Shown here in pieces: positions 12,651 to 22,500 of a DNA stretch of 64,000 nt. Numbering within the stretch: position 1 is the stretch's first letter; every line of letters starts with the position of its first letter. The notes beneath the pieces are model-generated. The model made no database searches. It saw nothing but the letters and a program-made list of their open reading frames with translations, and had not been told where the DNA came from. Location: NCBI RefSeq assembly GCF_949987515.2, contig NW_027192670.1, forward strand, positions 806,001-870,000. The letters are read 5' to 3'. This DNA comes from Delphinus delphis. Its lineage: Eukaryota > Chordata > Mammalia > Artiodactyla > Delphinidae. A program made the position numbers and the translations under genes.

Positions 12651-14228
12651 TTGGCCAAAAAGGGCGTATGCGTTTTTTCCTGAATATATTCAGGAAAAAA
12701 CGCATACGCCCTTTTTGGCCAACCAAGCAAGCTTGCAATGGTAATCTGCACTACTATGAAGTCTCAATTCCCCCTGGTCAAAAGGGCCATCTGAAAAAAG
12801 TGTAAAATCCAGAAAGGCAGGACAGGCCATGGAGAACTGGGAGCCTTGTTATGCTGATGGGCGGGATGTAAATTGCCAACAGACACTCGGAAGAAGTGTA
12901 TGGTGTTTCCTGATACATCTAAAAAACAAAGCAACAGAGCCTAGGGCACTTCCACTTATGGTCCTATAGCTTAGGGAAATTAAAATCAAAAAGACACAGC
13001 CACCCCAAAGTTTGGGACGCCTCTGTTTACAAGAACCTCGTTTACCGTACAAGTTCAATATCACAGAAAATGAAAAATGGATAAAGAACTTGTGGTACTT
13101 ACGTACAATGCAGTATCACTCAGCAATGAAATCTATGTCATCAGGCCCGTAGCAGCATAATGAGTGGATTCATGTAGACGATTCTAACTGAAATAAGTCA
13201 CACAGAAAAAGAAACATCATAAGATATCAGTAACACAGGGAATGTAAAGTTGGCTACAGAAGAACTGAATTCCAAAACAGAACAGGGTCTCAAATTGAGA
13301 ATACCAACTTATGCTTGCTTAAGGGAAAGGTGAGTTGGGGTGCTGCATAAAACCAGAGATTGAAATGAGCACAGATAAAGTTCTTTAAGCCAAATATGGA
13401 ATAGACAAGAGCTACTCCTTGCTCAACGAAATGGACTCAACACCGCATATTAAACGCCTAAGAATGTACCTGACTAGTAAGTATCTTAAAACCTATGGAT
13501 TGCTATGTCTCCAAAAGAGAATCAAGCGTGTGTACAGGGGCATAAACACAGCAGTGAAAGGATTGGAGAGGTTCGGTGAGCAAATGAATACCCTTTGAAG
13601 TAATATTGCATGATACCCATTCCACGGGTCTCAACTCTCCAGGTTTAAGGGATTCTTCCTTCAGCTAAAACATGCATGTGGAGCCCAGAGTATGATCAAC
13701 CGTGTGATCGGGAGACATGTTCAAATATATCTCAGTTTTGGTCCCCTGGTACTGGGGTGCAACATTCCAGATGCTTTACTAACACTCTCCCGACTTGGAG
13801 AGTCAGTGCCTTTAACCTCCTGTTTGGCCCAGTTTGCAATTTCTGCGGAAGATGAACAGGAATAGGGAGAACCAATGAGAGACAAGCTGGAGGTGTCTGG
13901 ACGGGCAAATTTAACTTTAATTTCCCACCAGGAAGAGGAATTAACCAAAGGCTCAGCATGCCATGCCGGAACCAGATTAGGGCCTGAAGACATCCTGCGG
14001 TATTGCGGCCAGGTCACAAGAAAGCGAGTTGAAGAAAGGAGCTCAGGGGCACTGTAATTCACAAACCTGCAGAGTTATAAATGACAGCTATCGTCCAAAA
14101 ATAGACTGAAGTAAGGCTGCCAAGAGGACTTGAAAGCGGGGCAGAATTGCAGGAAACCGATTTCAGGAGGTAGACTGGAATTGCATTGAAAGCATAGTAA
14201 AACAGGCAGAACGTCCACAATGATGCAC
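12651..14228 (+). repeat. Satellite unit 9 (1,578 bp)
   Basis: The inverted repeat 12651-12722 is perfect. Two single-base losses explain the shorter length: near 13170 (CATGTAGACGATTC) and near 13320 (TTAAGGGAAAGG). The distal segment is mixed, with TGATCGGG and a private GGTCCCCTGG. Confidence 0.88.
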
Positions 14229-15022
14229 TTGGCCGAAAAGGGCGTATGCGTTTTTTCCTGAATATATTCAGGAAAAAACGCATACGCCCTTTTTGGCCAA
14301 CCAAGCAAGCTTGCAAAGGAAATCTGCACTACAATGAAGTCTCACTTCCCCCCGGTCAAAAGGGCCATCTGAAAAAAGTGTAAAATCCAGAAAGGCAGGA
14401 CAGGCCATGGAGAACTGGGAGCCTTGTTATGCTGATGGGCGGGATGTAAATTGCCAACAGACACTCGGGAGAAGTGTATGGTGTTTCCTGAAACATCTAA
14501 AAAACAAAGCAACAGAGCCTAGGGCACTTCCACTTATGGTCCTATAGCTTAGGGAAATTAAAATCAAAAAGACACAGCCACCCCAAAATTTGGGACGGCT
14601 CTTTTTACAGAAATCTCTTCTACGGCACAAGTTAAATATCCCAGAGAGCAAATAATGGATAAAGAAGTTGCGGTACTTATGTACAACAGAATACCACTCA
14701 GCAATGAAATCTATGTCACCAGGCCCGTACCAGCATAATGAGTGGATTGAGGCACGATGATTCTAAGTGAAATAAGTCACACAGAAAAAGAAACATCATA
14801 AGGTATCACTAATACACGGAATGTGAACTTGGCTACACATGGACTGAATTCCAAAACAGAACAGGGTCTCAAGTTTAGAAAACCAACTTATGCCTGCTTA
14901 AGGGGGAAGGTGAGTTGGGGTGCTGCATAAAAGCAGAGTTTGAAATGAGCACAGATACCGTTCCATAAGCCAAATATGTAATAGACAAGACCTACCCCTT
15001 GCTCAACGAAATGGATTCAACA
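14229..15022 (+). repeat. Satellite unit 10, truncated and diverging
   Basis: The inverted repeat 14229-14300 has a left-arm change (GGCCGAAAAGG). From about 14,585 the unit drifts away from the array consensus and shows states found in the old units right of 20 kb, such as AGATACCGTTC and GACAAGACCTAC. It stops about 793 bp after the inverted-repeat start, in CAACGAAATGGATTCAACA, where L1 sequence takes over. Confidence 0.88.
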
Positions 15023-15760
15023 ATGAGGTATCACCTCACACCTGGTAGAATAGGCATCATAGAAAATCTACAAACAAAAAATGCTTGAAAGGGTGTGGAG
15101 AAAAGGAAGCCTCTTCCACTATTGTTGGGAATATAAATTGATACAGTCATTATGGAGAACAATATGGAATATCTTAAGAAACTAACAATAGAATTACCAT
15201 ATGATACAGCAATCCCAGTACTGGACATATACCCAGACAAAACCATAAATCAAAAAGAGTCATTCACCGCAATGTTCATTGCATCACTATTTACAATATC
15301 GAGGTAATGGAAGCAACCTAAATGCCCACAGACAGACGAATGCATAAAGCTGTGGTACATATATAAAATGGAATATTACTAAGCCATGAAAAGGAATGAA
15401 ATTGGGTCATTTGTAGAGACGTCGATGGATCTAGAGACTGTCATACAGAGTGAAGTAAGTCAGAAAGAGAAAAACAAATCTTGTATATTCATGCATATAT
15501 GTGGAACCTAGAAAAACTGTACAGATTAACCATTTTGCAAGGCATAAATAGAGCAACAGATGTAGACAACAAACGTATGGACAACAAGGGGGGAAAGCTG
15601 TTGGGGGGGTGGTGGTGGGAGGAGTTGAGAGACTGGGATTGGCATGTATACATTTATATGTATAAAATAGATAACCAATAAGAACCTGCTGTATAAAAAT
15701 ATAAAATAAAATTCAAAATTAAAAAGAAATAAAATTTAAAAAATAAAACAGAAAAAACAA
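15022..15760 (+). mobile_element. 5'-truncated L1 (LINE-1), 3' end with A-rich tail
   Basis: Starts at CAATGAGGTATCACCTCACA and proceeds through standard L1 3' blocks: AATGCTTGAAAGGGTGTGG, ATGGAGAACAATATGGAAT, CAGCAATCCCAGTACTGG, ATGTTCATTGCATCACTATT, TGGAATATTACTAAGCCATG and CAGAGTGAAGTAAGTCAGAA. It ends in a 3'-UTR-like GTATAAAATAGATAACCAAT and an A-rich tail from about 15,690. It is non-coding because the 5' part is missing and frames are broken. I could not find a target-site duplication: the sequence after the tail does not repeat the satellite text before 15,022, and the satellite does not resume. A simple insertion is therefore not demonstrated. Confidence 0.9.
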
Positions 15761-17200
15761 TTATTCCCTGCACATACATGTATTTATATGAATAAATTAT
15801 TTCCATGCTTATATCTGTAAATACAAAAAAGAGGAATAAAATCTACCCTGAACCAAAAACGAAAAAGAGAAAAAAACACAGAACCCACCAGTTACACAGA
15901 GGAAAACCGTATCAGGGCACTTGCTCCAGTTGTAAACAATTCTGAAGTTGGTCAGTGGTGGGGAATCGTCTCCCATTCAGCCAGCAGCCCCCACGCAACA
16001 AGCGTCCTCATTGCAAAGCTGGGGCACCGTGCCGAGGCATCTGTGAGTAAACGTGAGCTGAGCCCCTGGCCAGTTGCTGCTGAACTATTCCCACCCGTCC
16101 CAGGTAAAACACCTGAATATATACAAGGACTTGAAAGCCTAGAGGAAGGTCCATAGAGCCACACGAGTGACAGCATGCCGGCTGACTTGGTGCCTGCAGG
16201 TCAGCCAGGATGGTCCTGGCCCTGGGTGCTCTTCTGGAAGATTTCCATTTCCCTGCCTGAGATACCCGTCCTGTCCCTGCCCCCACTGCTTTTTTCCTTC
16301 CTCACCTCTGCCCAGGGAGAAATTCCAGCAGCAGGTATGGGTGACACATCCTCTTCTTTAGCAGGTGGCAGCCTGGCAACTGCTGCAGAAAGTCCAGCAG
16401 AGCCCCACTCACACTGGGCCACCCACAAAGCCGTGGCCTCTCACTCCCTCCCACCAGCCCAGCCCCGAGACTGCTGACAGGGCAGAGAAAATGGCGTCAG
16501 GCACGGCTGCAGGGGCTCTTGCTGCCTGGAGTGGTATTTATATTGATCTCAACCCAGGCACACCTGGGGAGGGCTGGCCGGCACGGTAAGGCTGCCCAGG
16601 TCAGCCAATCATCACCCCTCAGGGGCTCACAGTTGCAGAAATTGGAACTTGCTGAACCGGCCAGGTCCAAGGAACAGGTGTGGGCTCCTGAGAGTCAGGA
16701 TAGACAAGGGGCTGCAGCTTTGGCTTGTTTTCTAATCATTTTATCTGGCCCATGAGTGGGAGACAACTTCAAGAAAACGCTCTCCTAATGAGAGGAACCC
16801 AGGTGTCAGGGAGAGGAGGGGTGGGTGGTGGTTGGAGACAGAGGCCTGGTGCCCCAGGTGCAGTGGAAGTCTCTGGAAGACCAGGTGGAGGGAGGCCTCA
16901 CGGAGTGATGCCCAGGGTCACAGACCTGTCGCAGCTGCTGTTTGTTAGTTCAAGTCCTGCTCTGAGGTGCTCTGTGTCAGCTCTGAGCGACAGGTGAGCT
17001 GGGGGTGCTCTGCAATGAGGGCTATGTGCACGGTTCCTGTGTGCCCAGCCCTGCCACGGTACCTGCAAGGGTAGCTCTGTATCCTGGGAGGGGCCTGACC
17101 ACGAGAGCCCCGTGGGCTGGGGTGGGGGTGGGGTACCTGCCCAGGTGAGCTCCATATTCTGGGATTGGTCTGACCACGAGAGCCCCATGGGCTGCTGGGG
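15761..17200. other. Unrecognised non-satellite sequence
   Basis: An A/T-rich stretch to about 15,870 is followed by moderately G/C-rich sequence with no repeat family or exon I can name. Open frames of 60-100 codons occur on both strands, overlap one another and show no recognisable domain, so I do not call a gene. The only internal structure I see is the 74-bp tandem repeat at 17,058. It could be an old unique segment carried into heterochromatin. Confidence 0.6.
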
Positions 17201-17205
17201 ACCTG
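17058..17205. repeat. Two-copy 74-bp tandem repeat
   Basis: GGTACCTGC starts at 17,058 and again at 17,132. Both copies share AGCTC..TAT.CTGGGA, CTGACCACGAGAGCCCC and TGGGCTG. They are imperfect (for example GGGGCCTGACC against TTGGTCTGACC), so the duplication is not recent. It lies directly 5' of the retroviral pol remnant. Confidence 0.75.
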
Positions 17206-18240
17206 GTAAAGGATGTCAGGACAGTCAGTGAAGCCACCGAGGATATACCTCCAGTTGCTCCTAATTCCTACACCCTGCTGGTCATTCTACCAACCACCAG
17301 GACATGGTATTCTGTATTAGTCTTCAATGATGCCTTCTTTTGTATTCCATTAGTCCCAGAGTCACAAGAAATTTTGGCTTGTGAGTGGCAGGACTCAACA
17401 TACAACTAAAACAATACTTCCGGGCCGTCTGGCCCCAAGGGTGCAAAAATTCCCACACCATCTTTGGGGAAAGCTTAGCTAAAGACCTAAAAGTTCTACC
17501 TCTGGAAAAGGAAACCCTCCTTCAATATGCAGACGACATTCTGATCGCCAGCCCTACTAAGGAGGCCTCTGAACTACCAAGCCAATAAAGGATAGAAGTT
17601 GTCCAAGAAAAAGCTCAAATATCACAGACTGCGGTGACCTGCCTGGGCTTCATTCTCACAGAAGGTCAGAGAAGCCCATCCCAGGAAAGGGAAGAAACCA
17701 TTTTCAGCCTTACCCCTTTCTAAAACTAGAAGACAGCTTAGGGGTTCCTGGGGAGGCCAGGGTTTGCTGCTTCTGGATCCCTAACTACAGTCTACTAGCT
17801 GGGCCTCTATATGAAACACTGAAAGGAAAAGATGATGATCCTTTTGAATAGAATCCAGAAGTGGCCTTTCAAGAATGGAAAGAGCAGTCAATTCAGACCC
17901 TTGCCCTGGAACTCCCTAATTTAGCTAAACCCTTTGACCTTTACATTCCCGGTGAAAGGTGAATCGCCATTGGAGAATTAGTGCAAAAACTGGGACCACT
18001 TGAAATGGAACAATGCAAGAATGCCATCCAGGTAGGATAAACTACGGTCACTAAGGGGCTTGGCCCACTGCCACATCTGGCCAAGATACTGGCGGTATCT
18101 AAAAACCTGGAAATCAGCAGCCCAAAAGGCCACCTCCCTCCTAAGGGAAAAGGACCCCACGTGGTGATCCTAACCACCAACCATGCCCTGAAGTTGCAGG
18201 GTTCGCTCCGTGGGCACACCGACCTCGAGTGAGGAGGCCC
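17201..18240 (+). pseudogene. Endogenous gammaretrovirus-like pol remnant (reverse transcriptase to RNase H region)
   Basis: This is a decayed reverse transcriptase. An Asn-Asp-Ala-Phe-Phe motif is read at 17,326-17,340. The catalytic-site motif Tyr-Ala-Asp-Asp is encoded at 17,526-17,537, but in a different frame, so at least one frameshift separates them. In-frame stops follow at 17,586 and beyond. Later segments resemble the connection and RNase H part: Cys-Leu-Gly-Phe near 17,640, a Phe-Trp-Ile-Pro near 17,770, and a Pro-Asn-Leu-Ala-Lys-Pro-Phe near 17,915. No gag, protease or 5' LTR precedes it; the 5' end is lost near 17,200. The family is class I (gamma-like) judging by motif spacing. 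It cannot encode an active enzyme. Confidence 0.8.
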
Positions 18241-18399
18241 TCCAACTCCAACATCCAGAGAGATAACCGGGGGCAACAGGGCACCATGACGACTCGTGTG
18301 AACATCACTTGACCTGGAGTTTCTCTCATAAAACAACAAGAGTGTGTCCCAAAAGAGTAGACTACTGCTTGCAGGACTTACTGCACCCAGAGGGGAGCT

Positions 18400-18985
18400 A
18401 ATAATCTTGGCGGGGGAACCGTATATCACACTGTCACCATAGAAAAGCCTACAGACACTGTGATGATGGTGGCCAATAAGACCGGCTGGACTCCTGTTTA
18501 CTTCAAAAGGCTGTTGACTCAGTGGCCATCATGGTCCTTGATCACCACTGACCCTGGACTGTCTGGGAGTTGAGCGGGCAGGGCTCTGACACCTGGTGCT
18601 GTTTGTACGTTAATTCAGGGGCCTAATTGAAGAAAGCGCAGACTACTGGTCGGAGCATCTAGGCTGGCAGAAACGGTCAGCCTAAGGTGGCCGAACAAAT
18701 GTGGGGCGGGGTGAAACCGGCCCCCACAGTGTCTCTGCACATCTCTTTCCTGGACCCTTAAAGGTCATTAGAATCTATAACACTTCCAATGCTGGTGCTC
18801 AGGTGGACGAGCAGGGAGGCAGGGGTCATGGGGACAATCAATGTCACCGGGAGGCTGCTGGGGAGAAGCTCTGACCCTCGCCCCAGGGTATGAGGGCTCC
18901 CAACTCAGCACTCAGCAGTTACAGAAGAAGGGTCTGCACCCTCAGCACTCCAAGAATGAGGAACGGGACAAAAGGCAGAGGAGGG
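18400..18985 (+). pseudogene. Endogenous retrovirus env (transmembrane subunit) remnant
   Basis: Follows pol without a recognisable integrase, implying an internal deletion. A Trp-Cys-Cys with a following Tyr-Val-Asn-Ser is read near 18,590-18,620. It resembles the cysteine pair after the immunosuppressive segment of gamma-type transmembrane subunits, and a stop follows at once. Near 18,890-18,970 a polar tail-like stretch precedes the purine-rich AAAAGGCAGAGGAGGGG. Frames are broken throughout. The assignment rests on order and short motifs only. Confidence 0.4.
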
Positions 18986-18986
18986 G

Positions 18987-19440
18987 TTTGTCCCCAGCAA
19001 AGCCCATTAAAAATCCCTGGGAGATAAAAATAGAATCTGGGCAATAAAGTCAAGTCTGACCTTTTTTATCCTTTGTGCTTTGTCTAATTTCACGTGCTCC
19101 TAGGGTCCCGCATGCAGAGGTTCCACACCCGGCACTTCAGACCAGATTTCCTAGTGCAGAATGGCTGGGTCGACACCTCAGCTCCTGGGGCCCAGTGCAG
19201 ACTCCGAGATATAGAGCCTGAGCTGCAGCCAACCCGGCCCTCGAGAGCTCCGCCCCCTCCCTCCCACTGACTCTCACAGGATCTCTACACAGCAGCCCAG
19301 CCCACAGCCCACGGGGTAGTGCATGCTCTCACCTCTCCATTCTCTGATCAAAATATAAAGTTTCCTTTGCTTGTGAACCAAACTCAGTCTCGATCTGTTG
19401 GCCCCAATGACACTGGGCAGGGGGACACTTGTTGGGGTCC
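18987..19440 (+). mobile_element. LTR-like segment downstream of the ERV remnant
   Basis: It starts just after a purine-rich tract (18,968-18,986), where a 3' LTR is expected. It holds AATAAA at 19,043-19,048 followed by a T/G-rich stretch, and a TATAAA at 19,354-19,359. That order is unusual for a single LTR, so two LTR pieces or a chance A/T-rich stretch are possible. Boundaries are approximate and no paired 5' LTR is present to confirm it. Confidence 0.35.
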
Positions 19441-19786
19441 ACTCTGGAGGATCAGTAACAGAAATTGAGACTACTGTAACTTCAATGAACAGATGTGTGA
19501 GCCAAACTGTAGTTAACATAGAACAGTGTATAAGGCTCGGGTAAAATAAGATGTTTCTAACACTTCCATTTGATATTTCCATCACTTTATTATAAGCAAG
19601 TTCAGTGAAAAGGTTTGTCTTATTTGTCAGGTCAATATTAGAGAAATGAAGTGATTTCTTTCCAAGGATGTACATCTAATAATCTTGGTTAAACCTTCAA
19701 TCTTGTTTTAAATGCTTTTCCATTGAAAATGATACCTCTCTTTCAGCTCCCCCATTTCTGAGAAGCATAAAATCTTATAATTTATT
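19441..19786. other. No recognised feature
   Basis: A/T-rich sequence with short, unconvincing open frames. I see no repeat family, gene or motif here. Confidence 0.6.
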
Positions 19787-19960
19787 ATTACCAAAGGGGA
19801 AAGGTGGGAGGAGGGATAAATTAACAGTTTGGAATTAACACATACACACTGCTATGTATAAAATAGATCATCAACAAGGAACTACTGTATAGCACAGGGA
19901 ACTACACTCAATATTTTGCAATAACCTATAAGGGGAAATAATCGGAAAAAGAATAGATAT
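19787..19960 (+). mobile_element. L1 3'-UTR fragment
   Basis: Contains CCAAAGGGGAAAGGTGGGAG, CACACTGCTATGTATAAAAT, AAGGAACTACTGTATAGCAC, AGGGAACTACACTCAATATT and AATAACCTATAAGGGG in the order of a cetartiodactyl L1 3' UTR. It is the unaltered counterpart of a segment that survives in degenerate form inside the satellite units, for example around 21,430-21,600. Confidence 0.85.
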
Positions 19961-20184
19961 TTTTATTGACATCATCTATCAATGACAGTTAAAGTGTAAC
20001 CTAAGGGAAGCCGGTGGTGAGTGCTTCTGACCCTGAAGACTTCAATCATCTAAAGTTTGGACTCTGCCTACTTCCCAAGGCCCTTAATGAACATATGTGT
20101 AGCCGTAGCTTAAAAACTTCCCCAGTTTGGGTTTCGGGGAGACACTGATTTTGAAAAAGCCCTGGTGTTCTCCTTACATGAATG
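19961..20184. other. Unrecognised spacer before the old satellite units
   Basis: No gene is visible. CCAGTTTGGGTTTCGGGG and the GA-rich text after it near 20,121-20,145 look somewhat like the end of an LTR, but there is no partner to test this against. Confidence 0.4.
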
Positions 20185-20760
20185 GGACTCTTCCTACTGC
20201 TAAAACATGTCTGTCACACCCAGAGGATGGTATACCGTCTGATCGGGAAGAGTTTGGAAAAGGCATCTCATCTCCTCATCTCCTGGTGCTCGGGTTCACC
20301 CCTCCAGCGTCTTTACTAACAGTCTCCCCACTTGGAGATGTCAGCACTGTCAACATCCTGTTGCGTACAGTTTGGAATTTGTCCAGAGGATGAAGCGGAA
20401 GGATGAGGAACAATGAGAGACAAGTCCTAGGTGTTCAGACAGGCACATGTCACTCTAATTTCCAATCAGGAAGACGAATTGACCAAAGGCTAGGGTTGCC
20501 CATGGAAACAGTATAGGGCTTGAGGAAATCCCGCTGCTTTGTGGCCAGTTCCCATAAACACAAGTTGAACAATGGAACTCAGGGGCAGTAAAATTCACAA
20601 AACTGCAGAGTTGAAAATATCCATTACTGAAAAATGTCTTGAGGAAAGTCAGAGAAAAGGACTTGTAAGCAAGGGAGAATGGCAGGAAAGGGATTTGAGG
20701 AGGTAGAAAGGACTCGCCATTAAGCACAAGAAAAGGAGCTGAACATTGCCAACATTGCAG
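20185..20760 (+). repeat. Old satellite unit D0 (partial, diverged)
   Basis: Begins near CTCTTCCTACTGCTAAAACA, matching the segment that starts about 1,002 bp after the inverted repeat in the 1.58-kb units. It continues through TCTGATCGGGAAGAG, CACTTGGAGATGTCAGC and ACAATGAGAGACAAG. It is clearly more diverged than any unit left of 15 kb. Its 5' end is the right border of the 5.2-kb non-satellite block. Confidence 0.82.
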
Positions 20761-22500
20761 TTGGCCAAAAAGGCTGTATGCGTTTTTTTCTGTATATATT
20801 CAAGAAAAGGGCATACACTTTTTTAGCCAACCAAACAGGTGGGCACTGGAAGTCAATACTACAAAAGATATCACTTCGCATCAGTCAGAAGAGCCATCCT
20901 CATAAAGCGTAAACAACAGAAATGCAGGACAGGGCAAGGAGAAGAGGGAGCCCTGTGAGACTTATAGTGGAAATGTATATTGCCAACGGCCATTCTGGAG
21001 AAGTGTATTGTGTTTACTAAAGCATCTAAAAAATGAGCTACAGAGCATAGGGCACTTGCACTCATGGGCGTATATCTTGGGAAAAACAAAAATCGAGAGG
21101 ACACAGGCACCCCAATGTTTACCCCCTCTCTGTTTAAAAGATCCTCGACTAGGATATAACTTAAATGTCTCTGGAGGGAAAAAATGGATAGAGATGTGGT
21201 ACTTAGGTAGAGTGGAATATTATTCAGCCTGGAAATCAATGAAATATGGCCAGTTGTAACAACTCCAGAGGAGTTACGTATGATCATTCTAAGTGACAGA
21301 ATTCAAAAAGAAAAAGACACATATCATAAGATATCACTTAAAGGTGGAATCCAAAATGGCTACACATGAAATAAATTACAAAACAAAAACATAGTCAAAT
21401 ATGTAGAAAACACGCATAAGGCTGCTAAACGGGAAAGGTGGGGAGGGGTGAGGCATCATCCAGGAGGTTGAAATTAGCAAAGATACCATTCCAAATACCA
21501 AACTGATAATCAACAAGGCCTACACGGTAGCTAAAAGAACTGCACTCAGCACACTCAAGTCACCGGAAAAGAATATATACGACTGGTAAGAATCTGAAAA
21601 AGAATTTATTGATGTCTCTCTGTACGTGAATCAAGTGGATGTACAGCAGCAAGAAACAGAGCTTTGAAAATCAGCTGTAACCAATATAGTAATAAATTGA
21701 AAAAAATAAACGACAGAGAGACAGAGAAAACCTCTTACAACTTTTCCTCAGGGACGGTGATGCAACATGGATTGAACACATCTAGACCCACAGCAGGATG
21801 AGACATAAGGCTGGAAACTGTTTGCGCTAAGAGAAATGTGAGGTTGGGTGAGGAAATGCACAACCTGTAAAGTAATACTACCTGGTACCCATTCAATGGG
21901 TCCCAAATCTGCAGGTTCAAGGGATCTTCCTACAGCTAAAACATGCATGGAAAACCCAGAGGACTGTACACCATGTGATCGGGAGATGTGTCTAAAATGC
22001 ACCTCATTTATCCTCTCCTGGTGCTCCTGTTCACCATTCCAGCCACGTTACTTAGAATCTCCCCACTTGGAGAATCAGCACATTTCAACTTCTGTTTCAC
22101 ACATTTTGCAAATTGTGAGGAGGATGAACGGGAATAGGGGGAACCAATGAGAGAATAGTTGGAGGGGTTTGGACGGGCACATATCACTCTAATTTCCCAT
22201 TAAGAATAAGAATTAAAGAAAGGCTCAGCCTGCCTCGCCGGAGCCAAAATAGGGCCTGAAGCAATCCTGCGGGTTTGAGGCCAGCTCACAAAAGAGCAAC
22301 TTAAAAAATGGAGCTCAGGGTCACTGCAATTCACAAACCTGCAGAGTTATAAATGAAAACTAACGTCCAAAAATATGTTGAGGTAAGGCAAAGAAGAGGA
22401 TCTGAATGCAAGACAGAATTGCAAGAAACAGATTTCAAGAGATAGATTGGACTCGTCTTTAACGCACATGAAAAGCGGCAGAATTTCGACAATGATGCAG
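20761..22500 (+). repeat. Old satellite unit D1 (1,740 bp)
   Basis: A degenerate inverted repeat (20,761-20,830) begins the unit, and the next begins 1,740 bp later. The L1-derived part, about 20,858-21,710, is easier to recognise than in the young units: AAGATATCACTTAAAGGTGG, TAGAGTGGAATATTATTCAG, AATCAACAAGGCC and GATGTACAGCAGCAAGAAAC. It ends in the A-rich AATTGAAAAAAATAAA. The following 21,720-21,845 has no counterpart in the 1.58-kb units. Confidence 0.85.

Larger units (their letters stand above)
1..15022 (+). repeat. Common-cetacean-type satellite array, 1.58-kb units
   Basis: Tandem head-to-tail array entering from the left edge. A fixed landmark, a 72-bp inverted repeat, recurs at 12, 1592, 3172, 4752, 6331, 7911, 9491, 11071, 12651 and 14229, giving steps of 1,580 bp with two of 1,579 and 1,578. 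The first 11 bases belong to the preceding unit. Units differ by scattered substitutions and very few indels, so the array is well homogenised. The first half of each unit (about 111-920 in unit 1) is similar to an L1 3' end; the rest I do not recognise. The period matches what I recall for the delphinid form of the common cetacean satellite, from memory and unsearched. Short open frames of 60-113 codons recur in every unit at the same place and are not genes. Confidence 0.93.

Noticed and set aside
15022..15760. L1 inserted by ordinary retrotransposition into the array
   Set aside because: No target-site duplication is visible and the satellite does not resume after the tail, so the event cannot be shown to be a simple insertion.
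15952..17237. Overlapping 60-100-codon frames on both strands of the unrecognised region
   Set aside because: No domain, splice pattern or preference for one frame is visible; G/C-rich sequence gives such frames by chance.
17385..17588. A 67-codon open frame containing the reverse-transcriptase active-site motif, as a possible gene
   Set aside because: It is a surviving scrap of pol between a frameshift and a stop, and cannot form an enzyme.
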